Below the pieces are notes generated by a model. That model did no database searches, was not told the origin of the DNA, and saw only the letters and a list, made by a program, of their open reading frames with translations. From the NCBI GenBank assembly GCA_916613615.1, contig OU744732.1:59595227-59659226 (forward strand): DNA of 64,000 nt. Reading direction: 5' to 3'. Positions 43,060-54,985 of the stretch are shown piece after piece (within the stretch, counting starts at the first letter, position 1; each line of letters begins with the position of its first letter). The position numbers and the translations under genes are program-made. This DNA is from Steromphala cineraria. Lineage: Eukaryota; Mollusca; Gastropoda; Trochida; Trochidae.

Positions 43060-44061
43060 TACCGTATTCGTCCTATTAAGCGCCCCATCCCTAATAAGCG
43101 CCCCCTATTACAAATTTCCATATAACAGAGCGCCCCCCCCCCCCCCCCCCCCCCCACCCCCCCTTCATACGTAAAATGGCCTACCTCTACTGCTTTTCCA
43201 TTAGAGTCCGAAGCCTCTGTATTAGTTTATTTGAGTAAAATAAAATTACTTTGGCTGTTTTAAATATAATTCTATTAAGTTATGATGCATATCAACTACT
43301 TGACACACCCCGCATACGTTTTTTAACCTGTCAAACTTGCCAATAGATCAGCCTGTTTTCGTTTCCCTATCACTGCAGTAATCCTGCTGTTCCTTTCTCC
43401 TCCCTGCAGTACTGCAAGCTCCAAACACTGTGTTAATGAATTCTTGCTTGCAAAGTCGATGCATGGAGCTTGTGAAGTTAGTGGAGGGAGGATATAGTAC
43501 GGCATGTTAAAATAACGATGTGAAGTTGTTTGATGTCTTTTTTTTAAAAAGTTTGGCCTTATTGACTTGTTTTACTCAATACATGACAATGAGATGATCC
43601 AATGATTAAAGATAACAAGGTAATTATGTCGTTTGAATGGATTAGTTGTTTCATTGATATTGATGACTGGTTCGTGTTTTCATTACAATTATGACCAACA
43701 CAAGCGGGGCATTTAATTGGTCTTTATTGATTGCTTGTTAGTCAACTCAGGTTTGTTTAATTATCTGTTTGTTTAGTACTTCTTTGATTATCTTCAATGG
43801 GTCAAATGGCCATCATGACACAATTGAAAATGCCAGGCGAGACGATCGAACTACTTTCTAGCTAAGTATGCAGTCAGAGCTATGCATACTTAGCTAACTA
43901 CTTTCATTCTTGTTCAGAATCCCGACAAGTGCTAGTTTCGCTTGTCTATAACGTATTCCTAATAAGCGCCCCCCCCCCCCTTTCTGGGGTATCCTAATAA
44001 GCGCCCCCTTTGGAATTTGTTAAGCTAAGCGCCCGGGGCGCTTAATAGGACGAATACGGTA
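43060..44061. mobile_element. TIR element with AAGCGCCCC repeats
   Basis: The ends are inverted copies of about 25 bases: TACCGTATTCGTCCTATTAA at left and its inverse ending ACGAATACGGTA at right. The motif TAATAAGCGCCCC recurs inside both ends next to long C runs (43136-43162, 43971-43980). TA at the outer edge suggests a Tc1/mariner-like TA target. The 1 kb interior has only weak open frames (43323-43505, minus), so it is non-autonomous. It is inserted in the 42315 repeat. Confidence 0.7.
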
Positions 44062-45919
44062 TGAGAAAAACTGTGAGACTACTGAAATGTGGTCAAACAT
44101 AACTATTGTCATAGGGGGAAAACTACACATTAAACTTTGGATGTTATGAATAAAAAATAACAATTTTGATCCCTAGTTGACATTCATACACAAAACCCTT
44201 TTTATCATGCATGATAAGAGGCTAGCAAGACATTGAATTTTCAGTACTTTTTTCATCCAAAATTGATAAAATGCCTATACTAATAATATCTGTAAGTACA
44301 TTTGAGATTCCTTGAGTTGAAATTGTTGACAAAACAGTTCTCCTTCCTTTAGATAAGCCATTTCCTTTGACAGTGGCCAATTAATGTCTTTGTGCAGTTT
44401 TCTTTAAATTCATTTTTTGATAATTTTTGTATTTTGAAGGTTCATAATGCTTTAACGATTGATTTTTGCTATGAAGTTATTTACTAAAAAGTCATCAATT
44501 CACTCAAGAGAATGATAAAAATCACGTGCACATTGCAGCAAAAAATATTGACTTTCATTTTCAATTTTAAAGTTACTTGGATTTTGACTAAAAAATACCA
44601 AGTTTTTGTAAAATCAGTTATTCAATGACAGTGAATCATAAGCCGAATGAAGTTTTGGTCTCCAATTTGCTAGATGATCGTTCTATTTAAAAATCCTTAT
44701 TGTTTGATTGTACATTTGTTTTGTTTATTATCAGCAGTGTTTTTCTGTTTGAAAACGTGGGGGGTGCTTAATTAAGTTCTTTGTGTATATTTTACAATTA
44801 AATACAATGTATTGTAAATTTGATGATTACCCGTGCAATACTAGCGACCCTATTTGCAAAATTTTACTAACTGAACTGTACTCTTCATTCTTAAAGATAT
44901 GGCATGCACTATAACTACAGAGTCAAATGACCCTGGGTTATTTACAGTTGCAAGCACATGCTTCCTTCTTGTATCAATGAACAGTTCATTGTAAAATAAC
45001 TCTCTTTATCTTAAAAAAGCATCAAACAGATTTAACATAGCTGTTACCTGATATTTCCACTGAGTTCAAAGGTATTTAAACAGACTTTTGCTAAGCAGGT
45101 ATGTTTTAGTTATACAGATGCAGCAATATCCATCTTCGTATCTTTTGTATTAATACAACCGTGTGCACAATCATGATATATGTAATATTTTTAGACCTTC
45201 CTTAGATTTGGTCTTTGGAAGTAGATCTACAAGAATAATCAGTTTGTAATGAATTGATAATCATCTTCTCAACATTAATAAAATAAGTACAGCTGCGTAT
45301 CTTGTTTGTTCACTTGCTTGTGTATCTTAGAGCAGATATCATAAAATTGGGTTTCATTTTGACGTCCATAAAATAACTACAGGAGCACCTACATAAAATA
45401 ACCAATTATCCATTAGTAAAATAATCATTACCAAACCATATTTCGGAATCTTTTTGTCATTTCGTACAAGCCTGGATTTAAAAGCCCTGATCATGGGCGG
45501 ATGACCTTAAAAAGCCTCTAAACCCTGTATACTCTTCAAAAGCCTGGAACATGACCAAAAAAACTTTAAAAAGTCTAAAAAGTCACTAACAATCATCTCA
45601 GAGTGTTTTTCCTTCTGTCTGGTGCAACACAAATTTGGAGTTATTTTTCATTATGTTAATACATCCATAAACCTTTGTGAGGGTCCCTGTTTAGTCCTAA
45701 GGTCAGTCGTGCTTGATCTCACTGGCTTGAATGAATCCCCTAATATTTGCCATTAAGACTTGCAAATGGCCTCTAAAAGCATCAAATTTGGTGTGAAAGA
45801 TTGAACGAACCCTGAGAGGACAGGGAAGAAATTATTTTGTGACTGTATTATAAATCTTTGAGAATAATGTGTAGGCATATACTGCAATAAGTCTCTCTTA
45901 CCTTAATCTGAATGTAAAG
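44062..45919. other. no gene recognised
   Basis: AT-rich DNA between the TIR element and the right arm of the long inverted repeat. No coding or repeat boundary can be supported. Confidence 0.4.
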
Positions 45920-46200
45920 ATAAAAACAAGGTTTAAAATCAAATATTTTGATTTCTTAACAATATGTTATATTGTAGACTGATAAAAGAGACATAAGTGA
46001 AAAGGAAAAACAATTAGCTTTCATTTGATATGCAACGAAATCTGTTCCTGTGACCCCTATGACCATGAAAGCCACATTTGACCTTGATCCACCACTTAGA
46101 TTTTCCTAGATTTTCTGTATGTCATAAATGGATAGTCATAGAGTATAAATAGTTGAAATCATTTCTGTTGCAATTTGTGGTGGGTTGACTGAATATTTTG
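45920..46200 (-). repeat. right arm of the long imperfect inverted repeat
   Basis: Inverse counterpart of 40790-41130. Blocks in common include CACATTTGACCTTGATCC, ACTTAGATTTTCCTAGA and GCAATTTGTGGTGGGT. About 85% identity by eye in the best parts. Confidence 0.6.
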
Positions 46201-46354
46201 CTAGAATTACTTGACTATTTGTTACCTTGTTGTCGTAGTTAAGAGGAGTTTTGTAATCCAAGTCATCGATTCATGGCAATTTACTATGTATAAAAAATGA
46301 TTGTCTAGCGGATGACACAACACATGTAGTAGCAAGTCTTATAATAATGCTTAA

Positions 46355-46677
46355 AGGGGCAGTAGCACGTGTTATGGAGAATAACAGGTGATGTCAGGAA
46401 AATAAAAAACAAATGGTTCCAGTTGAAAGACAATGTATTTAAACTAAATGGAGCAGTAATAATTCAAATATATTATTATTAAGTTTAGCCATGCGATTCC
46501 TTTTTCTTACATAAATGAATTAAAGGTGTTCACACAAAATGGCCAACAATGAATTTTATGTGAATCTTCATACTTTGTCCCCTGAGTATGGATGATTGGC
46601 TTGTGAAATAAGATTTGTGACACTGTCAAAATAATACATTTAGAATTAACTAATTAAAAAAACGTGCTACTGCCCCT
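46355..46677. mobile_element. TTAA-flanked MITE, copy 2
   Basis: Same termini as 8451-8810 (AGGGGCAGTAGCACGT and inverse), flanked by TTAA at 46351-46354 and 46678-46681. The interior aligns over most of its length (AGGTGATGTCAGGAAAAT, TGAAAGACAATGTATTTAAA, AAAGGTGTTCACACAAAA). It is 323 bases, slightly shortened near both ends. Confidence 0.85.
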
Positions 46678-47327
46678 TTAAAGGATGCACTATACCACGG
46701 CCAGCAACGCCTTGAATGCCGAAATGTAACTTTCAGACAAAGTGTGCAGAAATTTAAAACACTCATTTGCGACCCATATTCGAATGATTTACTGTTTAAC
46801 GAAATAGACTTTTTTAAATTTGTTTAAAGGTAGATTTTATCCGATATACATGTAGTTTTAAGAAAAATCATGAACCCTACTATCAAGTGAACTAAAATGT
46901 TATCATTTATATTTGATTTATTGAAAATGACTCTTATTTCTGTTTTTTTTTTCTCAAACGTAAACTTGTTTTGTTTAAGTGACATAGCATCATTTTTGTT
47001 AAGTACAGTCGATAGTCGATATTTTTTATCATGTGCAGTTAGTTAAATGCCTAAATAAATAAGTATGCCCTAGTAATGTAAGTCGTGTAATCACCCTTTC
47101 TAGGGTAGTCACTTAAATAAACTAATTTCGGGCTCTGCCCTTGAAAAGTGTTTTTGAATAACTACCGTGGTAAATTGATTAATTATAACATAACTGTATC
47201 CATTTATCAGTGGATACTTATTTTCGATCATGACTAAAACTTGAAAATCACATTTTATACCATTTATCTTTGGCAATAAAGTCTACAACTACAAACGGAA
47301 TTATATAAGACAAACAAGAACACTCAC

Positions 47328-47528
47328 CCCAATCGCTTTCTTGTTGTCTGACTTAAACCAACAGAACCGTAGAGAAGAGGAATAATGATTAACAAAATGG
47401 TTCTCATCGTGTAGATGAAGGTGACACATCGTTAGTCTGGCAGCACAGGAAGTGTTCTTCACTTTGACAGAGGAACTAGCTCCATCCACTGACACGGCTA
47501 GCAGCAAGGTGAGCCTCACAAGATTCAT
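47328..47528 (-). CDS. secreted propeller-like protein, duplicate signal-peptide exon 1b
   Basis: A 201-base copy of the exon at 37515-37715 with the same ATG (47528), signal peptide (MNLVRLTLLLAVSVDG) and donor GTGAGT. It differs by about six bases and three residues. Most flanking sequence is far more diverged, so either selection or gene conversion keeps the exon. No copies of exons 2 and 3 are visible between 37.8 and 47.3 kb. It may therefore be an alternative first exon of the same gene, splicing over about 18 kb to 29382, or a leftover of a partial duplication. Confidence 0.6.
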
Positions 47529-49150
47529 ATTCTGAAGTTCTTTACTAATACTCTAAACTATGCTATTTGAAACAAAGTATTAATTCAATTCATTAAATTC
47601 AATTTTGATAGTTATCTCCCCTTAAATTATCAGCACTGTCTTTGTTGTGTTTGTTGTGCAACAGACTGGCGACAAAGTACTTCAAATATAAAGTTAAGTT
47701 CTCTTTGAAAGAATCCTGGCGGTGATGGAAAGAGAGAAACGGGAGTGGCTAATGTTTGCAGTAAATCAGCATTTTTTTTTGGCAGTATTGTGCATTAACA
47801 TTTTTGCCAATGTAAATATATCTTTATTTTCTTTGCATAGTAGTGGATTTAGATAATTCATCCGAGCAAGTACTTCATTTTATACTGAAATAGATTGTGT
47901 AGTTTCGCATCATCGCAATGGAAACTGATATCATCAGCTACAAATCATTCTTTCTTGATTCAGAACACTTGGAATGATACAGACTCTGGTTTAACAATAA
48001 TTCAGACTATGTAACGTGAGGCATTGAGACTGAATATATGAATATAACTCTATAAAAACTAGATGTTAAGGACCATAACAAAAAATCTAAATTATATGTT
48101 TAATTATGATTTATATATTGAACAAATGAGTAATGCTTTTTAAAATATCATAGTTAGTATGAAATTCATTTAAAAATAAATTCAATACAAAAAGTAGGAT
48201 TCTGATTATGTAAATATTATTTCCGTAACTAAATAGATATTCTCAGATCGAGAAATAAACTAGAACTGTTACAACTGTGGTCCGTTTTTGGTCGATTCCC
48301 AACAAGACTACCAAAAACAAAGTTCTCCTACACAAAGCTTACCTTAAATGACAACAAATTCCTATATTCATATTTTGCCAATTTTCATAGTAAACACAAC
48401 CATAGCACCAGGAATTTCGACCGGGTTTCAGAGTACAGTTATGATGATTTCTAATAGAGACTATTTCTGTCTCTGTCTCAAAAGTTTTGACTTGTTCCCT
48501 TTTGCTACCAAACTAATTCTGAATATTTTGTAATGAGAACAATTTTGCCCCCATGGAGGAAATGGACCTTTTCCGGTCGCAAACTCAAATTCTGTCAAGT
48601 ATTTGAGGCTTTTTATTTTGATATACCTTATTTACGTCTGGCTTTTCTTCTTTGGTTAATACTTTTAATGTGTAATATATCTGAATCATGTAACTAAAGG
48701 ATTTATCTTTTTGATAATTTCTGACATAACTGACTAAAAAGGGTAGATGATTCGTTTGGAATGTAAGTGGGGATGCGAGACATCACAGTGCATCACATAT
48801 TTCCAGTTCGAATTTCACATGACACCATTTTCATTTTTAAATCTCAAAACTAATTCTTGAATTATCAAAACTGTAAGTTTGATTTTAAAAAGTAACAGTA
48901 TTTATACTTTCTGATACTATTCTAGGCTAACGTGTTGTTTTACTGAATACAGCACTTGTTTTCTCAGTGTACAACCACTTGAACAATACCATCAATGTCC
49001 TTTGTCTTACTTCAAAACTGGTTGACCATTTCTGCTTTATTGTTTATCCGCATACAGAGTAGAACTTATACTTTTCTCAAAGACATATAAAAGAGAAATT
49101 CATGAAATAATGTAAATTACAATATATACATCTGCTATTCTTTTTATAAA
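47529..49150. repeat. upstream half of the segmental duplication, second copy
   Basis: Collinear with 37716-39620 at moderate identity (see landmarks there). Probably holds the promoter of exon 1b. Region 46700-47327 shows nothing else assignable. Confidence 0.6.
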
Positions 49151-51671
49151 TATTTCATTTAAAAAGGTTATCAGCAAACAGATCGTGACAGTTTTTTTTC
49201 TTTGAAGGAATACATTAACTGGCTGGCTGTTCTCACAAATGCGTTATTCGTAGTGCGCAATGCGTTATGGGTATTCAATATTTTACACAAAATAGGAACA
49301 AGAAATAGAAGTTAATGCTATAAAATCTTTACAATGGCTATCGAAGATTTTTATGCGTGAAACTTCTGCTGCTTAAAATCCGCCGACATTTACAATTCAC
49401 CTGTACCGTACTAAGGTAGCCTTAACATGTCGACCGTGTGGGATTTACATACTGCTTTGAGACAAAGGCAGGTGGAAATTACAAAAAGCTTTAAAATATC
49501 TATCATCTGATAAACATATGAGCATCAGGACTGATTACAAACTTTCATGCTGAGAAGAAAATATCGTTTGCATTAAACACATCTTAATTTCACAAATACG
49601 TATATACATAATGGGAAGGTGTTCTAGCACTTGGTTTTCTCAATTGATTAATGTAAGGTAAAGTAACTATATTTTTATGAAATAATCAGCGCAAACCCAA
49701 AGAAGAGTATTATTATAGATATTATTTCTTGTTGACTTTCCACTCTACACACTAATGGGAGGCAGGAAATATCAACATGTTTCTTCCTATTTTAACATAT
49801 AGGCGCTTAAAACTCAGTAAAACGGTTCATATAATTCAGACGTTAGAACATTAACATTCTGATCTGAGATGTAGAACATGAATTTCATAATGATTCCTGG
49901 TTTGCTATCAGTGATATTTATGATAAAAAAAGTTAGAAAAAAATCTTCTATTTATCGTTTTGTAAACATAAAGGTTAGTTAATATTATTAATCAATTAAT
50001 ATCTAAATTCGTATAAAGGAATGTTTGAGATAACACACATCGTCTATTTGTTTCAGTAAGTGATCGCCGTATTTTTGTAACATTTCTCATGGACAACTTT
50101 AAAATACATGCGCAAATGTGTGATAGTAAATAAAGTTTCCATTCTCAATGTTTTAGCAGTATGTTGTATTTGTCAATTACATACATCACGTTATTGCAAA
50201 TCATAAACCAAAAGGTAAAAATATTAGATTATAGTGCCTTATTTTCTGATATCAAGAGGTTTTGGCTCAAAGATTAGGTTGGATGTTCGTGTTTTACAGG
50301 TACAGGCATTGTCTGGGTCTAGTTCTAGAATAGAGAGTATGGTCAAAAGAGCGGACAAGGGTTTGGTGGTGTCAAAATTTCAAAGATCCTTTCATTATGA
50401 TCAGTAGATGTAACATCTAGAATCAGACATTGGAATCTCACCTGAATTGAACAGTTGCAAGAGCAGTGTACTGCATGTATCGGCTGCAGAATATGGCCTG
50501 GTTGGAATCCAAGGAACACGAAAAATCTTGACTGCTGTAACCGACATTTGAATGCTAGTGTAATTGAATTTATATGTCATTGTTGTTTATAAATTGACAT
50601 ATCTGTCGTACTAGTTCATACCATTATAGGAAAATAGATTTCAATTTTAATCACGAATTGTCATGATATTGTCACGTCATATGTGGAAGGAGGATGTCAC
50701 TTTCCGTTGTACGATGTTAAACTATACTCTGAAAATGCTAGTTCGATTTTCATCAAAATTGAAATGCACATGACGACACAAAGTAATTGTAAGAATAGGT
50801 TAAGAACTAATTACCAAACATGGCATAGTTATAAACATAGAAAATTGAAAACAAATCGAAAATAAAAAAAGTGACGTGTCGTGTGCAAAAGGGAATTCCC
50901 TCCCGAAATGTTGTGGAACAAAAAATACCCGCGCGAACTGGCCATTAACCACAATTGCTTTTTTAAAATGATTTAAAACAAAATTAACTTGTTAAGTAAC
51001 AAAGAAGGCTTTTCTTATAATAGATTCATAGTTATTTCGATGTGCATGTGACAATTAATAACTAAAAATCTCAAAAATGGTTTTACAATTTATAGAAAGC
51101 GTCCAAGGATGTTACTAAGAGGACTGGCAGTTGTGAATCGTTCATTGAATCACATAATTGAGATATACATATTATCATTCATCTGTTACTTAGTGTTCAC
51201 TTCCTTGCAAAAATGTCCAAAATGTTTATAATGATTATCAATCTACAAAAACAATGACAAAAGATTACGCTAGTGTTAAACATATTCACATATTTATTGT
51301 GTGTGCAACTGAATATTTTCGTATGCCGATACCTTTTATACAATAACATCTAACAAGCGACATTAGGGCATTTCCCAACGGTCCACAATAAATCAGAATA
51401 TATTTTTGAGATTAATATATAGAGGACAAAGTCACTTGTCGATTTCCTAGGTTCCAATTCAATAGAAACAGTCCAAAAAAAACCCCGAAAAAGTTGAAAA
51501 TCCAAAAGGCACATATACCCATATGCTGGTTGATCACACCTGATCAAACCTGACTCTTCATTCTCTTCCATTCTTTCTCATTCTTGGAAAAAGTTGCGTG
51601 AGGAAAGAGAACTGTATCTCGATCTCACCATGGGAGGTAAGTGGGATGACATGAAGGTGAAGTATTTCTAG
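49151..51671. other. no gene recognised
   Basis: AT-rich DNA with only small unsupported open frames (50683-50865 plus, 51350-51571 minus). Confidence 0.4.
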
Positions 51672-51830
51672 TATCTTATCAGTCCACGAGGAAGGGAAGT
51701 GTATGAAACTAAGACTTTCGCTGAAGGAGAATTATCTTGGACAAATGTTTTCAATTCTTATGATCAATATTGTAATCCTAGAAAGTCTGAAACAGTAGAG
51801 AGGTACACATTCTTTAAAGTTAACATAACC
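51672..51830 (+). pseudogene. Ty3-type gag fragment
   Basis: The frame reads ISPRGREVYETKTFAEGELS followed by FNSYDQYCNPRKSETVERY. This is the gag capsid pattern of Mag-like Ty3 elements (a G-x-x-x-R-E-x-Y-x-T helix, then the CNPRK-x-E-T-x-E-R-Y motif). Upstream and downstream gag is not recognisable, so it is a relic. It is probably the 5' part of the old element whose pol remains at 54240-56910. Confidence 0.7.
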
Positions 51831-52429
51831 ACAAACATATTTCACTCTTTTCTTTGGAATATAGAAAGTCTGATTACAATATTGTATAGTGCGTTTAAGG
51901 TCGCTACTCAAATATGTTTAGTTTGGTAATGAAAGCCGTTTTTGAAAGCCACTTTTGATGGGCCGCTTAGACCTATCTGACAACAAACCAGTGAATGCAT
52001 GACTGGTCACGCCCCTAATTTGAGACGTCATAAACAGAATCAGCCTCGTTATCTTTACATCTATCGTAACAATATCACAGGGGGGGGAAATGTTTTCCAC
52101 TCAGTTAGATAAACCATTTGACGACGTAAAACTACTAAGCATTTGGTGTAAAAAAGATATCCACATCAATGGTAATTAAACAATTATTTAGGCGGTAGTT
52201 CAGTTGAAATAATGATGCGTTACTCTGTATAGTCTGTTTATTACGTCACACCCGCGCGAGTGTTATGGCCCCTAGCCCAGGTGGGTTTTTCACAGGCGAT
52301 AATAACGCTGTCTAAACAAGTATTTGTCACAAAGGTGACACGATCCCCCACCGCAAATTGATGTGAACAAAATGCATACTGTATACATAGAAACACTTGT
52401 CTAAACTTGTATTGCTACTAGATCTCATT

Positions 52430-52810
52430 TAGACCACAACAAATCAACTGGTCCCTGGGTCTTCCATATATAAGTCTCGCCGTGACCTTGAAAATAATGT
52501 GAAGGTCACCAAAATCGACTGGGCCCGGCGCCTCCCCAATAAGATGCAATGTGTACGTTATGAAGAGAATCCAGTGAATGGTTCTTGATATATCCCGCTG
52601 ACAAGGGTAAAATGTCAAAATCTCGTAATGACCTTGAAATGAAGGTCAAGGTCATGAACCTCTAGAGGGACCTTGCTCTCATGGTGATGAAGCTATATAC
52701 AAAAAATGAAAAGAATCGGGTAAATAGTTTTTGAGTTATTCAATTTCATCCGTCGGGTCGTACGTACGTACGGACGGTCGTTGCTCAATTCTATATCCCC
52801 TATACTATAT
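52430..52810. repeat. repeat with ERR/NR5A-like half-sites and a CGTACG-rich end
   Basis: The segment carries CGTGACCTTGAAAATAATG, AATGACCTTGAAATGAAGG and TCAAGGTCATGAACC. It ends in CGTACGTACGTACGGACGG and TATATCCCC. It has the style of the other hairpin/CCGT repeats in this window, inverted, but no tandem units or clear ends. Confidence 0.45.
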
Positions 52811-53199
52811 AATTAAAGGCTAATTAAAGGTGTTTATTGGGAAAACAATTAAAAAAATTAAGTCCAGCTTTTATTTTTTGGAAAAATCTTTGAATGAAAA
52901 TCGAGAAATGGTAAGGTCGAGGTTAGTTGATGTTTAATAGAAGTCAGGAACTCACTGAAAGTTATGCTTAGTACATAACAGATGTTTAAATTATTCTCAG
53001 CATCTACATGCAATTTTGGATCATTGACAGTGCGAGATCACATTGTAATTGGTGTTTTTGACAAACAGCTAAGATAACGTCTCTTACGTGAAATAGAGCT
53101 TACATTTGATAAATGCATACGACTCTGAAGGGCAACTGAACATTCCAAAGCAAATCTGAAAACAATAGATAATGTAATGACATCCATTCAAACCAAAGC

Positions 53200-54192
53200 G
53201 CTCTTGTCAACAAGATGTGTTTGTGAAACACGAATGCCCCCGGATGCATCCTGCTCGCTGTGTCAAGGTCACAAGGTCAAATGCCATGGTGTCATCTGAA
53301 AGGTCTCATCACAAGGGATCCATATGTCAAGTATTAAAGAGCTAGCTCTGACCAATCAAAAGTTATGACCAATATTAAAGTTTTTGTGGACAAACGGACA
53401 GACGGACGGACGGACGGAAAAGGTCAAATATCATGGTGTCATCTGAAAGGTCTCATCACAAGGGATACACATGTCAAGTATCAAAGATCTAGCACTGACA
53501 GTATAGAAACTATAGCCAAGGTTAAAGTTTTCGGAAAAGGCTCGCTGTGTCAAGGTCAAGGTCACAAGGTCAAATGTCATGGTGTCATCTGAAAGGTCTC
53601 ATCACAAGGGATCCATATGTCAAGTATCAAAGAGCTAGCTCTGACCAATCAAAAGTGATGACCAAGGTTAAAGTTTAAAATGCTCGCTGTGTCAAGGTCA
53701 AGGTCACAAGGTCAAATGTCATGGTGTCATCTGAAAGGTCTCATCACAAGGGATCCATATGTCAAGTATCAAAGAGCTAGCTCTGACCAATCAAAAGTTA
53801 TGACCAAGGTTAAAGTTTTTGTGGACAAACGGACAGACGGACGGACGGACGGAAAAGGTCAAATATCATGATGTCATCTGAAAGGTCTCATCACAAAGGA
53901 TACACATGTCAAGTATCAAAGACCTAGCACTGACAGTATAGAAACTATAGCCAAGGTTAAAGTTTTCGGAAAAGGCTCGCTGTGTCAAGGTCAAGGTCAC
54001 AAGGTCAAATGTCATGGTGTCATCTGAAAGGTCTCATCACAAGGGATCCATATGTCAAGTATCAAAGACCTAGCTCTGACCAATCAAAAGTTATGACCAA
54101 GGTTAAAGTTTTTGTGGACAAACGGGCAGACGGACGGACAGACGGACAGGTGAAAAACAATATACCCCCGGAATCTCCGATTCGGGGGCATA
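53200..54192 (-). repeat. hairpin-ended tandem repeat with ~150-bp units
   Basis: Six or so units contain CAAGGTCACAAGGTCAAATG, TCATCTGAAAGGTCTCATC and CAAGTATCAAAGA.CTAGC. Some are followed by GACAGACGGACGGACGGACGG. The terminal palindrome at 54161-54192 (ATACCCCCGGAATC ... GATTCGGGGGCATA) is the same kind of hairpin seen at 27113 and 42317, so the element lies in the opposite orientation. Units alternate with and without the CGGA run, a higher-order pattern. It sits within the old Ty3 element. Confidence 0.75.
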
Positions 54193-54239
54193 AAAACATG
54201 AATGATTTACTTCTAGCGTGATAGCAGAAAAGTTGACAT

Positions 54240-54985
54240 GATTTCTTGCCGATTCTGTGGTTTAGAGCACCCCATTGACAAAATAAAATACAAAGACAAC
54301 TTCATCATAGTGAAAGATGCAAGAGCAACCCAAAATTTTGGCTGTAGAGCTAGAGAGAGACGAATCTCATAACTGTGAACTATGATCATGTTTTGAAACT
54401 TGCATGTCAAGCCTCTCCCTCTCGCACACTCAAGGCAGTTAGAGAAGAATTTCAGGATTTGTTCTGTGGAGATAATCTTCTAGGAAGGACATACCATATC
54501 AACCGTGGCAGAAGTGTATGATCTGGTGTTCATTTGCCTCGCAGAGTTCCACTTGCCTTGAAGCCGAATCTCAAGGACGAGTTAGACAGACTGGTTTAAC
54601 TTCACTCTCGTCAGTGAACCAACTCAGTGGGTCTCAAGTCGAGTCATTGTTGAAAAACCAAGGTGATTTTCAAGTCTCCTGAAGTTGGTTTTGTGGGCCA
54701 TCTCCTCATGTCAGATGGACTCAAACCTGACCCTGTAAAAACAAAACAGTGTTGGACAAGCCTAAACCTACTGATGTTGCCAGTGTTCAACGTTTTGTCA
54801 GATTTTGTCTGTGCCCAACCTGAGTGATGTGTGTGAACCACTTAGAAAGCTGACTCTCAACATGTGGAATGGTGCTGGGAAGACATACATGACAAGGCAG
54901 TAGAAAGTGTGAAACAGTTGGTAAGCAGTCGCCTTGTACTGAAGTTCTTTGACAGCAGTGAAGCAGTTACATTTCAGGTATGATG
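54240..54985 (+). pseudogene. decayed Ty3/Gypsy gag finger and reverse transcriptase part
   Basis: Pieces in different frames resemble a Mag-like element: a zinc-finger start (SCRFCGLEHP) at about 54247, an EEFQDLFCGDNLLGRTYHI segment before pol, a RRVPLALKPNLKDELDRL block, a VGFVGHLLMSDGLKPDP thumb segment, and KAVESVKQLVSSRLVLKFF leading into RNase H. Many frameshifts and stops separate them, so it is long dead. The reading is cut at 54985 by a SINE and resumes at 56553. Confidence 0.75.

Noticed and set aside
53365..54221. Short plus-strand frames with repeated SRSQGQMSWCHLKGLITRD-type residues
   Set aside because: Chance translations of the ~150-bp tandem repeat; they have no start context and change frame between units.
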